Positions 43,390 through 52,573 are shown, numbered from the stretch's first letter. The stretch: DNA of 64,000 nt from Amycolatopsis sp. NBC_00345 (GCF_036116635.1 NZ_CP107995.1:310001-374000); one strand, 5' to 3'. Program-made: numbers and translations. The notes: generated by a model from the letters alone, not told the origin.

Positions 43390-43749
43390 CTACTTGCCTG
43401 CGTCGAGGTCGAGGTTTGCGCCTGTGCCGAGGTTGAGGTTTGCTTCGGCGTCGACGAGCCCGCTGTTGGCAGCCTCGTCAGATTTCGCGAGGGAGCCGCC
43501 GTTCAGGCCGATACCGATGTTGCCGACGCCTGCGCCGTTGGCGACGACGGCGCCGTTGGCGATGCCGGCAGCGTTGGCTAGCCCGCCGGTGTTCTTGACA
43601 ATGACCGGGACACCAACGTTGACGACGGTGCCGAGGAGGCCTTCACCGAGGGCTTGAGGTTCCTGCGGGGCAGGATGGGCTGCGAGGGTGGCGAGCAATA
43701 CCGCTGCGGCAGCGGTGGCGGTGATGGAGGCCTTCTTCATGATTCGCAT
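43390..43749 (-). CDS. small secreted Gly/Asn/Ala-rich protein
   Basis: A 119-residue protein with a signal peptide (MKKASITATAAAAVLLATLA from residue 4, cleavage near AHPA). The mature part of about 90 residues is composed almost wholly of Gly, Ala, Asn, Leu and Val, with an imperfect repeat (GGLANAAGIANGAVVANGAGVG), no cysteine and no aromatic residue, ending in the acidic ANLNLGTGANLDLDAGK. Composition recalls surface amyloid or coat proteins such as chaplins and rodlins, but there is no sequence match to those families. Start may be ATG 43749 or 43740; neither has a good ribosome site. GC content is a little lower than in neighbouring genes. Confidence 0.6.
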   Translation of the reverse strand: MRIMKKASITATAAAAVLLATLAAHPAPQEPQALGEGLLGTVVNVGVPVIVKNTGGLANAAGIANGAVVANGAGVGNIGIGLNGGSLAKSDEAANSGLVDAEANLNLGTGANLDLDAGK

Positions 43750-44038
43750 GGAGCGATCTTTGAGGCCGGGCAGGCGGCCGTCGATACCTCGAAGTGATGA
43801 AAGGCGTCCCGTTCACCCCTCCTGACCGTGGGGCACGGGCGGCTGAACGTTCAGCGCAGCCAGTTGGGGCACCCTGCGGTCCGATGGACGTGGCGGACAC
43901 ATCGTCGCTTGATGGCCGCGCTCTCATCCGGGTGGCGTGCGCGTTGACCCGGTGCTCTTGTCACAGTCACAGTCGCGAAGGGGACTTTCGCACCGCCGGT
44001 TGCGCCGTTTGTCGTACCCCTGGCCTACGGTGCTGGGC

Positions 44039-46786
44039 GTGGAGTTCGGTACGCAAACCCAGGCCACCTACGTCCCGTCGGATCCGCCGCGGGACGGGGT
44101 GCTGGCGCTCTGGGGAGACGAGGTCGCGGGAGACACCGCGATCGAGCTGGTGCTGCCCTCGGGCGGGAAGTTCGCGCGCACCAAGGTTTCCGCGCGGCTC
44201 GTGCCGCTCGAGCGCGCCATCCCGCGGCTGCTCGTGGTGCCCGACGACGCCAGCCCGGCCGTCACCGCGTGGTCGGCGGCCGTCAACGCCGGGGTCAACC
44301 TCGTCGCGCGCGGGCGGCTCCGGCCCGCCGTCACGCCCGCCGGTGTCGGGTCGTGGCGGGTCGGGCCGCTTGATGCCGCGGACGAGGCGTTGTTGCGGGA
44401 CCTGGCCGCCGCGTTGCCGCCGGAGGCCCACGCGCTGCCGCTGTCCGGCGTCAAGCGCATCCGCCTGCACTCGCCGGAGTCGCTGGTCCGCGCGCTCTGG
44501 GACGCGGCGGCCGACGTCCTCGTGCGCAGCCCCGCGGCCGCCGTCGGGGCGGGCGGCCCGGCCTTCGCCGAACCCGAGCCCACCCTGATCGGCCCGGACG
44601 GCGCGGCCTGGCTGACCGAGCTGGAGGCCCGCCGCCCGCACGGCGCCCAGCTGATCCTGCGCGTCGAGGCGCGAGAGGGCGACGAGCCGGAGTTCGCGGG
44701 GGTCCTCGCGGTCCGGTCCACTGTGGAGCCCAGCCTGATCGTCGAGGCCGCGACGCTCTGGGACGCGCCCGAAGCCGTGCTGCACCGCCTCGGCGAGCAG
44801 GTCGAGACCCAGCTCCTGCTCGGCCTGCGCCGCGGCGCGCGGGCGTGGGCGCCACTGGGGCGGGTGCTGTCCGAGGCGGCGCCCACCGAGCTGGCGCTGA
44901 CCGACGACGAGGTCGTCGACCTGCTCACCGACGGCAGCCGCGAGCTGGGCGGCGCCGGCATCGAGGTGCTGTGGCCGAAGGACCTGTTCGCCGGTGAGCT
45001 GAAGGCGAAGGCGAGCGCCACCCAGGCCCCGGCGAGCGAGGGCGGCCCGGCCTTCCCGTTGAACGGCCTGCTGAAGTTCCGCTGGCGGCTGAGCCTCGGC
45101 GGGTCGGAGCTGACCGACGAGGAGGTCGCGGCGCTGGCCGAGGCCAAGCGCCCGCTGGTGCGCCTGCGCGGCCAGTGGGTGAAGCTCGATCCGTTCCTGC
45201 TGGCCCGCATGCGCGCCCGCCGGTCCCGCAAGCTGACCGGCGCCGAGGCGCTGGCCGCCGCGCTCACCGGTGAGCTGGAGCTGGACGGCGAGACGGTCGA
45301 GTTCGCGGCCCAGCCCGCGCTGGCCGGGCTGGTGGAACGGCTGCGCGAGCGTGAGCCCGAGCCCGTCGCGCCACCGCCGGGGCTGACCGCGACCCTGCGC
45401 CCGTACCAGCTGGCCGGCCTCGGCTGGCTGGCCACGATGACCGGGCTCGGCCTGGGCGCGTGCCTGGCCGACGACATGGGGCTGGGCAAGACCGTCCAGC
45501 TGATCGCGCTGCACCTGCACCGCCGCCCGCTCGGCGCCGGGCCCACGCTGGTGCTCTGCCCGACGTCGCTGCTCGGCAACTGGGAGCGCGAGTTCGCGAA
45601 GTTCGCGCCGGGCGTGCCGGTGCGCCGGTTCCACGGCGGCGGCCGGCACCTCGACGAGCTGGCGGCCGACGAGGTGGTGCTGGCCACCTACGGCGTGCTG
45701 CGCCGCGACCGCGAGTCACTGTCCGAAGTGGAGTGGGGGCTGGTCGCGGCGGACGAGGCCCAGCACGTGAAGAACCCGTTGTCCGCCACGGCGAAGGAGC
45801 TGCGGAAGGTGCCGGCGGCCGCGCGCGTGGCGCTCACCGGCACCCCGGTGGAGAACCGGCTCACCGAGCTGTGGTCCCTGGTGGACTGGACGACGCCGGG
45901 TCTGCTCGGCTCGCTGGAACGGTTCCGCCGCACCGTCGCGCGGCCGATCGAGCGCGACCGCGACCCGGCGGCGACGGAGCGGCTGGCCACCACCGTGCGG
46001 CCGTTCCTGTTGCGGCGCCGCAAAACCGACCCGGACATCGCGCCGGAGCTGCCGCGCAAGACCGAGACCGACCGGTTCGTCCCGCTGACGGCCGAGCAGA
46101 CGACCCTCTACGAGGCCGTGGTGCGGGAGAACCTGGCGCAGATCCGCGAGTCCCAGGGCGTGCAGCGGCGGGGGCAGGTGCTCAAGCTGCTGACCGAGCT
46201 CAAGCAGATCTGCAACCATCCCGCGCAGTTCCTGAAGGAGCCCAACAGCTCGCTGACCGGGCGTTCGGGCAAGCTCGCCGCGTTCGAGGAGCTGCTCGAC
46301 GTGATCCTCGACGAGGGCGACAGCGTGCTGGTGTTCAGCCAGTACGTGCAGCTCTGCCGGCTGCTCGAACGGCGGCTGGCCGAGCGCGGGCTGCCCACGG
46401 AGCTGCTGTCCGGCGAGGTCGGGCCGAAGCGGCGCGACGAGATGGTGGCGCGGTTCCAGGCCGGCGAGGTGCCGGTGTTCCTGTTGTCGCTCAAGGCGGG
46501 CGGCGTCGGGCTCAACCTGACGCGGGCCACGCACGTGATCCACTACGACCGCTGGTGGAACCCGGCCGTCGAGGACCAGGCGACCGACCGCGCGTACCGG
46601 ATCGGCCAGGACCGGCCGGTGCAGGTCCACCGGCTGATCGCCGAGGGCACGCTGGAGGAGCGCATCGCCACCGTGCTGGAGGCCAAGCGCGGGCTGGCCG
46701 ACGCCGTGGTCGGCGCGGGGGAGAACTGGATCACGGAGCTGTCGGACGACCAGATCGCCGACCTCGTCCGGCTCGGCGGTGCCTGA
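44039..46786 (+). CDS. SNF2-family DEAD-like helicase/ATPase
   Basis: A 915-residue SNF2 ATPase. The N-terminal 400 residues are the bacterial SNF2-associated region; helicase motif I is DDMGLGKT at 478-485, motif II DEAQH at 572-576, motif III ALTGTPVENRLTELWSL, and the C-terminal lobe has LLSLKAGGVGLNLTRATHVI and WWNPAVEDQATDRAYRIGQ with the arginine-finger motif VI. Such proteins translocate on double-stranded DNA. GTG 44039 is preceded at promoter spacing by TTGCGC and TACGGT, suggesting a leaderless message; GTG 44030 is an alternative. Its stop overlaps the start of a SWIM-domain gene, a frequent partner. Confidence 0.93.
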   Translation: MEFGTQTQATYVPSDPPRDGVLALWGDEVAGDTAIELVLPSGGKFARTKVSARLVPLERAIPRLLVVPDDASPAVTAWSAAVNAGVNLVARGRLRPAVTPAGVGSWRVGPLDAADEALLRDLAAALPPEAHALPLSGVKRIRLHSPESLVRALWDAAADVLVRSPAAAVGAGGPAFAEPEPTLIGPDGAAWLTELEARRPHGAQLILRVEAREGDEPEFAGVLAVRSTVEPSLIVEAATLWDAPEAVLHRLGEQVETQLLLGLRRGARAWAPLGRVLSEAAPTELALTDDEVVDLLTDGSRELGGAGIEVLWPKDLFAGELKAKASATQAPASEGGPAFPLNGLLKFRWRLSLGGSELTDEEVAALAEAKRPLVRLRGQWVKLDPFLLARMRARRSRKLTGAEALAAALTGELELDGETVEFAAQPALAGLVERLREREPEPVAPPPGLTATLRPYQLAGLGWLATMTGLGLGACLADDMGLGKTVQLIALHLHRRPLGAGPTLVLCPTSLLGNWEREFAKFAPGVPVRRFHGGGRHLDELAADEVVLATYGVLRRDRESLSEVEWGLVAADEAQHVKNPLSATAKELRKVPAAARVALTGTPVENRLTELWSLVDWTTPGLLGSLERFRRTVARPIERDRDPAATERLATTVRPFLLRRRKTDPDIAPELPRKTETDRFVPLTAEQTTLYEAVVRENLAQIRESQGVQRRGQVLKLLTELKQICNHPAQFLKEPNSSLTGRSGKLAAFEELLDVILDEGDSVLVFSQYVQLCRLLERRLAERGLPTELLSGEVGPKRRDEMVARFQAGEVPVFLLSLKAGGVGLNLTRATHVIHYDRWWNPAVEDQATDRAYRIGQDRPVQVHRLIAEGTLEERIATVLEAKRGLADAVVGAGENWITELSDDQIADLVRLGGA

Positions 46787-47964
46787 TGCCGCCCCGGCGG
46801 ACGTTCGGCAACACCTGGTGGGGGCGGGCCTGGGTGGAGGCGCTGGAACACCGCGCGAGCGTCGACCCGAACCGCCTTCCACGCGGGCGCACCTACGCGC
46901 GCAAGGACACGGTCAGCGAGCTGAGCGTCGGCGCGGGTGAGGTGACGGCGCGGGTACGGGGGAGTCGTCCGCAGCCGTACCGGGTGAAGATCCGCATGCG
47001 CGAGTTCACGCCGGAGGAATGGGAGACGCTGCTCGACGTCGCCGGTCGCCGGCTCGGCCACACCGCGGCGCTGCTCGACGGTGAGCTGCCCGAGGAGCTG
47101 GCCGCCCAGTCCCGCGAGGCGGGCGCCGACCTCCTGCCCGGCCCCGGCGACCTGCGGCCGCGCTGCTCGTGCCCGGACTCGGCGAACCCGTGCAAACACG
47201 TCGCCGCCGTCTACTACCTGGTGGCCGACGAGGTGGACGCCGACCCGTTTGTGTTGTTCAAGCTTCGCGGCCGGCCCCGCGACGAGGTGCTGGCCGACCT
47301 GCGCGCCCGCCGGGCCCCGGCCGCGCGTGCCGCATCCGGGGCCACGTCCGTGCGCCCGCCGGACCCGGGCCTGACGCCGCACCGGGCCTACTCCCGCCGG
47401 GTCACCGCTCCGCCCGCGTTGCCGCCGGTGCCCGCCGAGCCGGGTCCGCCCGCGGTCCTGGACCTCGACCCGCCCCTGAGCACCGGCTGGACGGCGGGCT
47501 CGTTGAGCACCTTGGCCGCCGACGCCGCGTCGCTGGCCCGTGAGCTGCTGGCCGGAACCGGGGCGGTGGACCTCACGTTCGAGGAAGACCTCGCCCGCCG
47601 CGCGGCCCGTCCGGCCGCCGACGTGCTGGCGTTGGCCGCCGCGGCCGGCGTCGCGGCTCCTGACCTGGCCTCGTGGGCTCACGCCTGGCGCGAAGCGGGC
47701 CGTCCTGGCCTGGCCGCACTGCGCGACACCTGGACCCCGGGCGCCGCCCCGCTCGCCGCGGCCCGCGCCGACCTGGCCGAGGCGGGCCTGCCGGACCCGG
47801 TGAAAACCTGGCGCAATCGCGTCACGCAGGGCCCCTTGCAACTCCGCTACGGCCGCGACCACCGCTGGTACCGCTTCCTCCGCTCCGGGGCGGCCTGGTC
47901 ACTGGACGGCCCGCCCGCGACCCGGCCACTGGATCTGGCTTACCCGCCGGGTGACCCGGGGTGA
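46786..47964 (+). CDS. SWIM zinc-finger protein, partner of SNF2 helicase
   Basis: A 392-residue protein with a SWIM zinc finger at residues 127-138: C127-S-C129, C136, H138 (CxCx6CxH). The N-terminus FGNTWWGRAWVEALEHRA and YARKDTVSELSVGAGEVTARVRGSRPQPYRV in parts are typical of the SWIM proteins encoded beside SNF2 helicases in bacteria. The C-terminal 200 residues are Ala/Pro-rich and poorly conserved. ATG 46786 overlaps the helicase stop by one base (TGATG), so the two are translated together and probably act together on DNA or RNA. Confidence 0.92.
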   Translation: MPPRRTFGNTWWGRAWVEALEHRASVDPNRLPRGRTYARKDTVSELSVGAGEVTARVRGSRPQPYRVKIRMREFTPEEWETLLDVAGRRLGHTAALLDGELPEELAAQSREAGADLLPGPGDLRPRCSCPDSANPCKHVAAVYYLVADEVDADPFVLFKLRGRPRDEVLADLRARRAPAARAASGATSVRPPDPGLTPHRAYSRRVTAPPALPPVPAEPGPPAVLDLDPPLSTGWTAGSLSTLAADAASLARELLAGTGAVDLTFEEDLARRAARPAADVLALAAAAGVAAPDLASWAHAWREAGRPGLAALRDTWTPGAAPLAAARADLAEAGLPDPVKTWRNRVTQGPLQLRYGRDHRWYRFLRSGAAWSLDGPPATRPLDLAYPPGDPG

Positions 47965-47970
47965 GCGCAG

Positions 47971-48681
47971 TCAGTGCCCCGAAGCGCCCTGGAGTTCCAC
48001 GCAGCACTCGCCGGGGCGGGGCGGCACCAGGACCGCGTCGACGTTCGGGACGCGCAGGCCGGTCACGATGCCCGTCAGGAACGCTTGCGTGACCCCGCAG
48101 ACGAGGTCCGGGGCCTTGGCCGCCAGCGGGTGGAACGGGCAGTTGCGCAGGCGCACGCGGGTCGGCGTCTCGCGGCTCGGCTCGAAGCCGTGGCGGGCCA
48201 GCACCGTCTCGGCGAGGGTGAGGCCGCGTTCGGCCCCGAGGCGGCCCGGGCGCGAGCCGGCGCGTTCGGCCGTCCCGAGCTCCTCGCCCTGGTCGGCGGC
48301 GACGCGCAAGGTCGCCTGCCGGGCGTTTTCGCCTTCGCGCTCGGTGACCACGGCGTCGAGCAGGATGTCGGCGAGCACGCCGTGGCGGCGTGGCGGGATG
48401 GTGACCTCGAAGTCGGTGCCGGCGGGCTCGTAGACCTTCGGCGTGCGGCCGACCTTGCGGATCCCGCCGACCGCCTCGTACCGGGCGCGCAGCAGGCCGG
48501 CGTCCACGAGCTTGTCGAGGTGGAACGCGGCGAGCTTGCGGGAGATGCCGACCGACGCGGCGGCCTCGTCGCGCGTGACGGGGCGCCGCGCGGCGCGGAT
48601 GAACGTGTACATGCCGCGGCGCCGGTCCTCTTCCAGCGCCGCCACGGCCTTGATCGCCGGGACGGCGGGCTCAGTCGTCAC
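47971..48681 (-). CDS. SufR-like (COG2345) helix-turn-helix regulator
   Basis: A 236-residue regulator. The N-terminal winged helix covers about 20-90 (YTFIRAARRPVTRDEAAASVGISRKLAAFHLDKLVDAGLL read in parts). The C-terminal half has the cysteine pattern of COG2345 proteins: NCPFHPLAAKAPDLVCGVT and, further on, GECCVEL, which in SufR binds an iron-sulfur cluster. GTG 48681 is chosen as the start; the frame runs on upstream but with no support. It is divergent from folE across 129 bases containing inverted TCTTG/CAAGA elements (48743-48773), so folE may be its target (inference). Confidence 0.82.
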   Translation of the reverse strand: MTTEPAVPAIKAVAALEEDRRRGMYTFIRAARRPVTRDEAAASVGISRKLAAFHLDKLVDAGLLRARYEAVGGIRKVGRTPKVYEPAGTDFEVTIPPRRHGVLADILLDAVVTEREGENARQATLRVAADQGEELGTAERAGSRPGRLGAERGLTLAETVLARHGFEPSRETPTRVRLRNCPFHPLAAKAPDLVCGVTQAFLTGIVTGLRVPNVDAVLVPPRPGECCVELQGASGH

Positions 48682-48810
48682 CCCGCCACGATAACGCCCA
48701 AGACCGTGTCCACAAGTGGCCACGCCCACACCTGAGCTGGTCATCTTGACCCCATCACCGAATAAGACCAAGATTCATATGCGAAATATCGACGAAACGA
48801 GGGACTGTCC

Positions 48811-49404
48811 ATGCGCTCCGCTCTCCACGTCGTCCACGAACCCGATCCCGGCATCGACCTCGCCGCCGCCGAGCGCGCGGCGGGTGAGTTCCTGCGGGCG
48901 CTCGGCGTCAGCCTTGATTCGGAGAGCCTGCGGGGCACGCCGGAGCGCATGGCCCGCGCCTACGCGGAGATGTTCACCCCACGCCCGTTCGACCTCACCA
49001 CGTTCCCCAACGACGAGGGGTACGACGAGCTGGTGCTGGCCAGGGACATCCCGGTGCGGTCGGTGTGCGAGCACCACCTGCTGCCGTTCACCGGCGTCGC
49101 GCACGTGGGCTACCTGCCCGGCGAGCGGATCCTCGGCCTGTCGAAGCTGGCGCGCGTCGTCGAGCACTTCGCGTGCCGGCCGCAGGTGCAGGAGCGCCTG
49201 ACCAAGCAGGTCGCCGGCTGGCTGTCGGACCAGCTCGGCCCGAAGGGCGTCGGCGTGGTGATCGAGGCGGAGCACTCGTGCATGACCCTGCGCGGCGTGC
49301 AGGCCACCGGGTCCAGCACCGTCACCTCGGCCCTGCTGGGCACGCTGCGGGAAGACGCGCGCTCCCGTCAGGAGTTCTTCGCGCTCACCGGCGTCAACAA
49401 GTAG
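48811..49404 (+). CDS. folE: GTP cyclohydrolase I
   Basis: A 197-residue GTP cyclohydrolase I, which turns GTP into dihydroneopterin triphosphate, the first step to folate and other pterins. The zinc ligands are all present: C86 and H89 in VRSVCEHHLLPF, and C157 in EAEHSCMTLRG; GERILGLSKLARVVEHFACRPQVQERLT is the usual core in between. It is isolated from other folate genes (in most actinobacteria folE lies with ftsH and folP), which suggests a second, specially regulated copy. A SufR-like regulator is divergent from it. Confidence 0.95.
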   Translation: MRSALHVVHEPDPGIDLAAAERAAGEFLRALGVSLDSESLRGTPERMARAYAEMFTPRPFDLTTFPNDEGYDELVLARDIPVRSVCEHHLLPFTGVAHVGYLPGERILGLSKLARVVEHFACRPQVQERLTKQVAGWLSDQLGPKGVGVVIEAEHSCMTLRGVQATGSSTVTSALLGTLREDARSRQEFFALTGVNK

Positions 49405-49408
49405 CGAC

Positions 49409-50656
49409 TCACTCGCCGTTCGCGGCCCACGCCCGGTAGGTGTGGTCCAGGAACCGCTCCACCCCGCGGACCACGTGGGCGCTGCGGATCGACGGGAACA
49501 CGTCGAACGCGTGCTGCGCGCCCGCCAGCTCCGCGTAGGCCACCGGCTGCTGGGACTTGGAGCGCAGGCGGTCGACGAACTCGCGCGCCTCCTCCACCGG
49601 CACCAGCGAGTCGTGCTTGCCGTGGATCACGAAAAACGGCGGGGCGTCGTCGGACACGCGGTCCAGCGGTGAGGCGGCGATGTAGTCGTCGAGGTAGTTC
49701 ACCGGGTCGCGGTCGGCGGCGAAGACCCGCCTCGCGAGCAGGCTCTCCAGCCGGTACTGGCTTTCCTCCGCTCCGCTCGTGGCGGCGATGTCGTACACGC
49801 CGTAATGCGGCACGCACGCCTGCACGCTCGTGTCCACTTCGGTGAAGCCCGGCTGCAGCGCCGGGTCGTTCTGGCTCAGCGCGAGCAGCGCGGCGAGGTG
49901 CCCGCCGGCCGACCCGCCCGTGACGGCGACGAAGCCCGGGTCCCCGCCGTAGGACGCGATGTTCTCGCGGATCCAGGCCAGCGACCGTTTCGCCGCGACG
50001 ATGTGCGCCGGCCAGCGGCTCGTCGGCGCCAGCGGGTAGTTGATCGCCACGCAGACCCAGCCGCGGCGCGCGAGGTGGCGCATCAGGGGCTGGCCCTGCT
50101 CGTCCTTGTTGCCGATCGTCCACGCTCCGCCGTGCACCTGCAGCAGGACGGGCGCGCCGGTCACCGGCTCGCGCGGCCGGAAGACGTCCAGCAGGAACCG
50201 CTTGCCGCCCGGCGCGTACGGGATGTTCCGCTCACGCACGACCTCTGGGTCCCGGCCGCGGAACGGCAGCGCCAGCTGTCCCCACGGCGTCGCGAGGTCG
50301 CGGGGGCTCGGCGGGTGCGCCAGCCGCGCGCTGTAGTCCGGGCCGAGCGCTTCCGTCAGCGCCGTCTCCACCTCGCCGCGGGCCTTCTGCGCGGTCGCGA
50401 TCAGCGAGCCGAGCCCGGCGGCCGAAAGCGCGGCGAGCGCGAGCCCGGCGCGGTCGCCCGGAGTGCGCACGCCGCGGCGCGCGAGGTGCTGCGCGGTGTC
50501 GGCGAGGGTGAGCCCGAGCAGGTGCGGCGCCAGCTCGTCGGTCAGCCACGCGCCGAAGAACACCGGGACCGAAGTGGAACGACGCCGCGGCGGGCGCAGC
50601 GCGAGGGCGGTGAGACCGAGCTGCACCGCCCGGCGGGTCAGGAAGTTCGGCTTCAC
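49409..50656 (-). CDS. alpha/beta-hydrolase, hormone-sensitive-lipase type (LipC-like)
   Basis: A 415-residue esterase/lipase. The oxyanion HGGAW motif is near residue 172, the nucleophile elbow GGSAGG near 246, the acid residue in HGKHDSLVP and the catalytic His in GAQHAFD near 390. A long N-terminal region (about 140 residues) precedes the catalytic domain, as in the mycobacterial LipC branch. It is divergent from a WS/DGAT acyltransferase gene, the same neighbourhood as Rv0220 (lipC)/Rv0221. GTG 50656 (VKPNF) is taken as the start; a GTG at 50659 or an ATG at 50683 is also possible. Substrate probably a short or medium acyl ester. Confidence 0.88.
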   Translation of the reverse strand: MKPNFLTRRAVQLGLTALALRPPRRRSTSVPVFFGAWLTDELAPHLLGLTLADTAQHLARRGVRTPGDRAGLALAALSAAGLGSLIATAQKARGEVETALTEALGPDYSARLAHPPSPRDLATPWGQLALPFRGRDPEVVRERNIPYAPGGKRFLLDVFRPREPVTGAPVLLQVHGGAWTIGNKDEQGQPLMRHLARRGWVCVAINYPLAPTSRWPAHIVAAKRSLAWIRENIASYGGDPGFVAVTGGSAGGHLAALLALSQNDPALQPGFTEVDTSVQACVPHYGVYDIAATSGAEESQYRLESLLARRVFAADRDPVNYLDDYIAASPLDRVSDDAPPFFVIHGKHDSLVPVEEAREFVDRLRSKSQQPVAYAELAGAQHAFDVFPSIRSAHVVRGVERFLDHTYRAWAANGE

Positions 50657-50714
50657 CACACCGATGCTACCTCCGCGATCCACCCCCCGGCGCGTTCTGG
50701 CTTACGCTGGCGAC

Positions 50715-52109
50715 ATGCAGAGATTGAGCGGGCTGGACGCGAGTTTCCTCTACCTGGAGACGCCTTCGCAGGTCCTGCACGTCTGCGGCCTGCTCGTCCT
50801 GGACGGCTCCACGATCCCCGGCGGCTACTCGTTCGGTGAGGTCAAGCGGCGGCTGGCCGAGCGCGTCGCGCTGATCCCGGCATTCCGCCGCAAACTCCAC
50901 AATCCACTCTGGAACCTCAGTCACCCGGTGTGGGTCGAGGACGAGGACTTCGACCTCGACAACCACGTGCACCGCATCGGCGTCCCGTCGCCGGGGGACG
51001 ATCGTGAGTTGGCCGAGCTGTGCGCGCACATCGCGGGTCAGCGACTGGATCGCGCGTACCCGCTGTGGCAGCTCTACGTGATTGAGGGCCTGTCGAACGG
51101 CCAGGTCGCGGTGCTGCTCAAGATGCACCACGCGAGTGTCGACGGCGTCGGCGGCGCGAGCCTGATCACTTACCTGGCCGGGCTGGAGCCCGACGCGCCG
51201 CTGCCCGAGGTCCCGCACGAGGCGCAGAACAACGGCCTGCCCACGCGCGTCGACCTGATGCGCGAGAGCGTGCAGTCGGTCGTGCGGCGTCCGTTCGAAG
51301 TGGTGCGGCTGCTGCCCGAGCTGGTGGAGCTGGTGCCGCGCTGGGTCGGGAAGGCGTTGCGCGGCAAGGGAATGCCCGTCCCGTTCACCGCGCCCCGCAC
51401 TTCGCTCAACGGCACGATCACCGGCCACCGCTCGGTCGCGTTCGCGCAGGTCGAGCTCGAGGACGTCAAGCGTGTGAAGAACGCTTTCGGCGTCACGGTG
51501 AACGACGTGGTGCTGGCGCTCGTTTCCGGCGCGCTGCGGCAGTTCCTGCTCGGCCGCGGCGAGCTGCCGGAGGACCCGCTGGTGGCGACCGTCCCGGTGT
51601 CGGTGCACGAGCGCACCGAGCGGGACCAGGGCAGCAACAAGGTGTCCGCGTTCTTCGCGTCGCTGCCCACGCACCTGGGCGACCCGGCGGCGCGGGTGTT
51701 CTTCCTCGCCGAGGCGAACCGGCTGTCCAAGGACCACCACTACGACATCGACGCCGACATGCTCGCCGACTGGGCACAGTTCTCCCCGGCGACGGCGTTC
51801 GGCCTCGGCGTGCGCGCCTACTCGTCGCTGCGGCTGGCGGAGCGCCACCCGGTGGTGCACAACCTGATCATCTCCAACGTGCCCGGCCCGCCGGTGCCCC
51901 TGTACCTGCTCGGCGCGCGCGTCACCGGCCTGTACCCGCTCGGCCCGGTTTTCCATGGCGCGGGCCTGAACATCACGGTCCTGTCCAACGCGGGCAAGGT
52001 CGGCATCGGCCTGATCGGGGCCAAGGAACTGGTGAAGGACCTGTGGCCGCTGGCCGAGGCCCTGCCGGAGGCGCTGGACGAGCTGCTGAAGGCGGCGCCG
52101 GAGGGTTAG
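50715..52109 (+). CDS. wax ester synthase / diacylglycerol acyltransferase (WS/DGAT)
   Basis: A 464-residue WS/DGAT enzyme that makes triacylglycerol or wax esters from acyl-CoA. The catalytic HHxxxDG motif appears as MHHASVDGVGG at about residue 136; MQRLSGLDASFLYLETPSQ is the usual start and the C-terminal NLIISNVPGPPVPLYLLGARV is the conserved NVPGP block. TACGCT six bases upstream of ATG 50715 suggests a leaderless transcript. It is divergent from the LipC-like esterase, so synthesis and turnover of storage lipid may be co-controlled. Confidence 0.94.
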   Translation: MQRLSGLDASFLYLETPSQVLHVCGLLVLDGSTIPGGYSFGEVKRRLAERVALIPAFRRKLHNPLWNLSHPVWVEDEDFDLDNHVHRIGVPSPGDDRELAELCAHIAGQRLDRAYPLWQLYVIEGLSNGQVAVLLKMHHASVDGVGGASLITYLAGLEPDAPLPEVPHEAQNNGLPTRVDLMRESVQSVVRRPFEVVRLLPELVELVPRWVGKALRGKGMPVPFTAPRTSLNGTITGHRSVAFAQVELEDVKRVKNAFGVTVNDVVLALVSGALRQFLLGRGELPEDPLVATVPVSVHERTERDQGSNKVSAFFASLPTHLGDPAARVFFLAEANRLSKDHHYDIDADMLADWAQFSPATAFGLGVRAYSSLRLAERHPVVHNLIISNVPGPPVPLYLLGARVTGLYPLGPVFHGAGLNITVLSNAGKVGIGLIGAKELVKDLWPLAEALPEALDELLKAAPEG

Positions 52110-52302
52110 CGTCTGGTGCTCCGGTCGGCTTGATGCGCCCCAGGCTTGGTTGCTCCAGCTGTCGTGGGGTGAGGCGTGGGGCGGCTGGTAGGGCTGGGTT
52201 TGTGAGGACTGGGGCCAGCGTCCCTACGTGATTTCCTCTGGCGTCACGTTTGATGTGGCGCGCGAGTTGGCCCTGTTCATCGCCGGCGGCTGTGTGCCGG
52301 GG

Positions 52303-52563
52303 TCAGGCGGCTGCTTCGTGCCCGGCTTCGTCTGTGGTGTCTTTGGCTCGGCTTTCGTGCAGTGGTGGTGGTGTTGTCGCGTACACCCGTCCGGTCGGTG
52401 TGGTGATGGTGCCTTGACCGCCGGGTGCTGAAGTGAAGGACCAGTCTGGTTCGTCTTTGAGGCGGTGGTGTCGTCGGCAGCGCGGGCCGAGGTTGTCTTC
52501 GGCGGTGTGGCCGCCCTTTGCGAAGTCGCGGGTGTGGTCGATGTCGCTGTACTGCGAGGGACG
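52303..52563 (-). pseudogene. 3' fragment of interrupted DUF222/HNH endonuclease gene
   Basis: Eighty-six codons plus stop, beginning RPSQYSDIDHTRDFAKGGHT and continuing ...NLGPRCRRHHRLKD, i.e. the second half of the HNH motif, then a disordered tail. It has no start codon of its own. Joined after residue 313 of the 5' fragment at 54145-55083 it restores a 399-residue reading frame; the break is exactly the IS insertion with its target duplication. Confidence 0.93.
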
Positions 52564-52573
52564 ATGACAGCCG
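52564..52573. repeat. left target-site duplication ATGACAGCCG
   Basis: The 10-bp ATGACAGCCG directly abuts the left end of the insertion sequence and recurs at 54145-54154 directly after the right end. Confidence 0.95.

Noticed and set aside
43937..44038. Upstream ATG extension of the SNF2 helicase
   Set aside because: The extra 34 residues are Arg/Ser-rich, unconserved-looking and overlap the likely promoter; GTG 44039 fits promoter spacing better.
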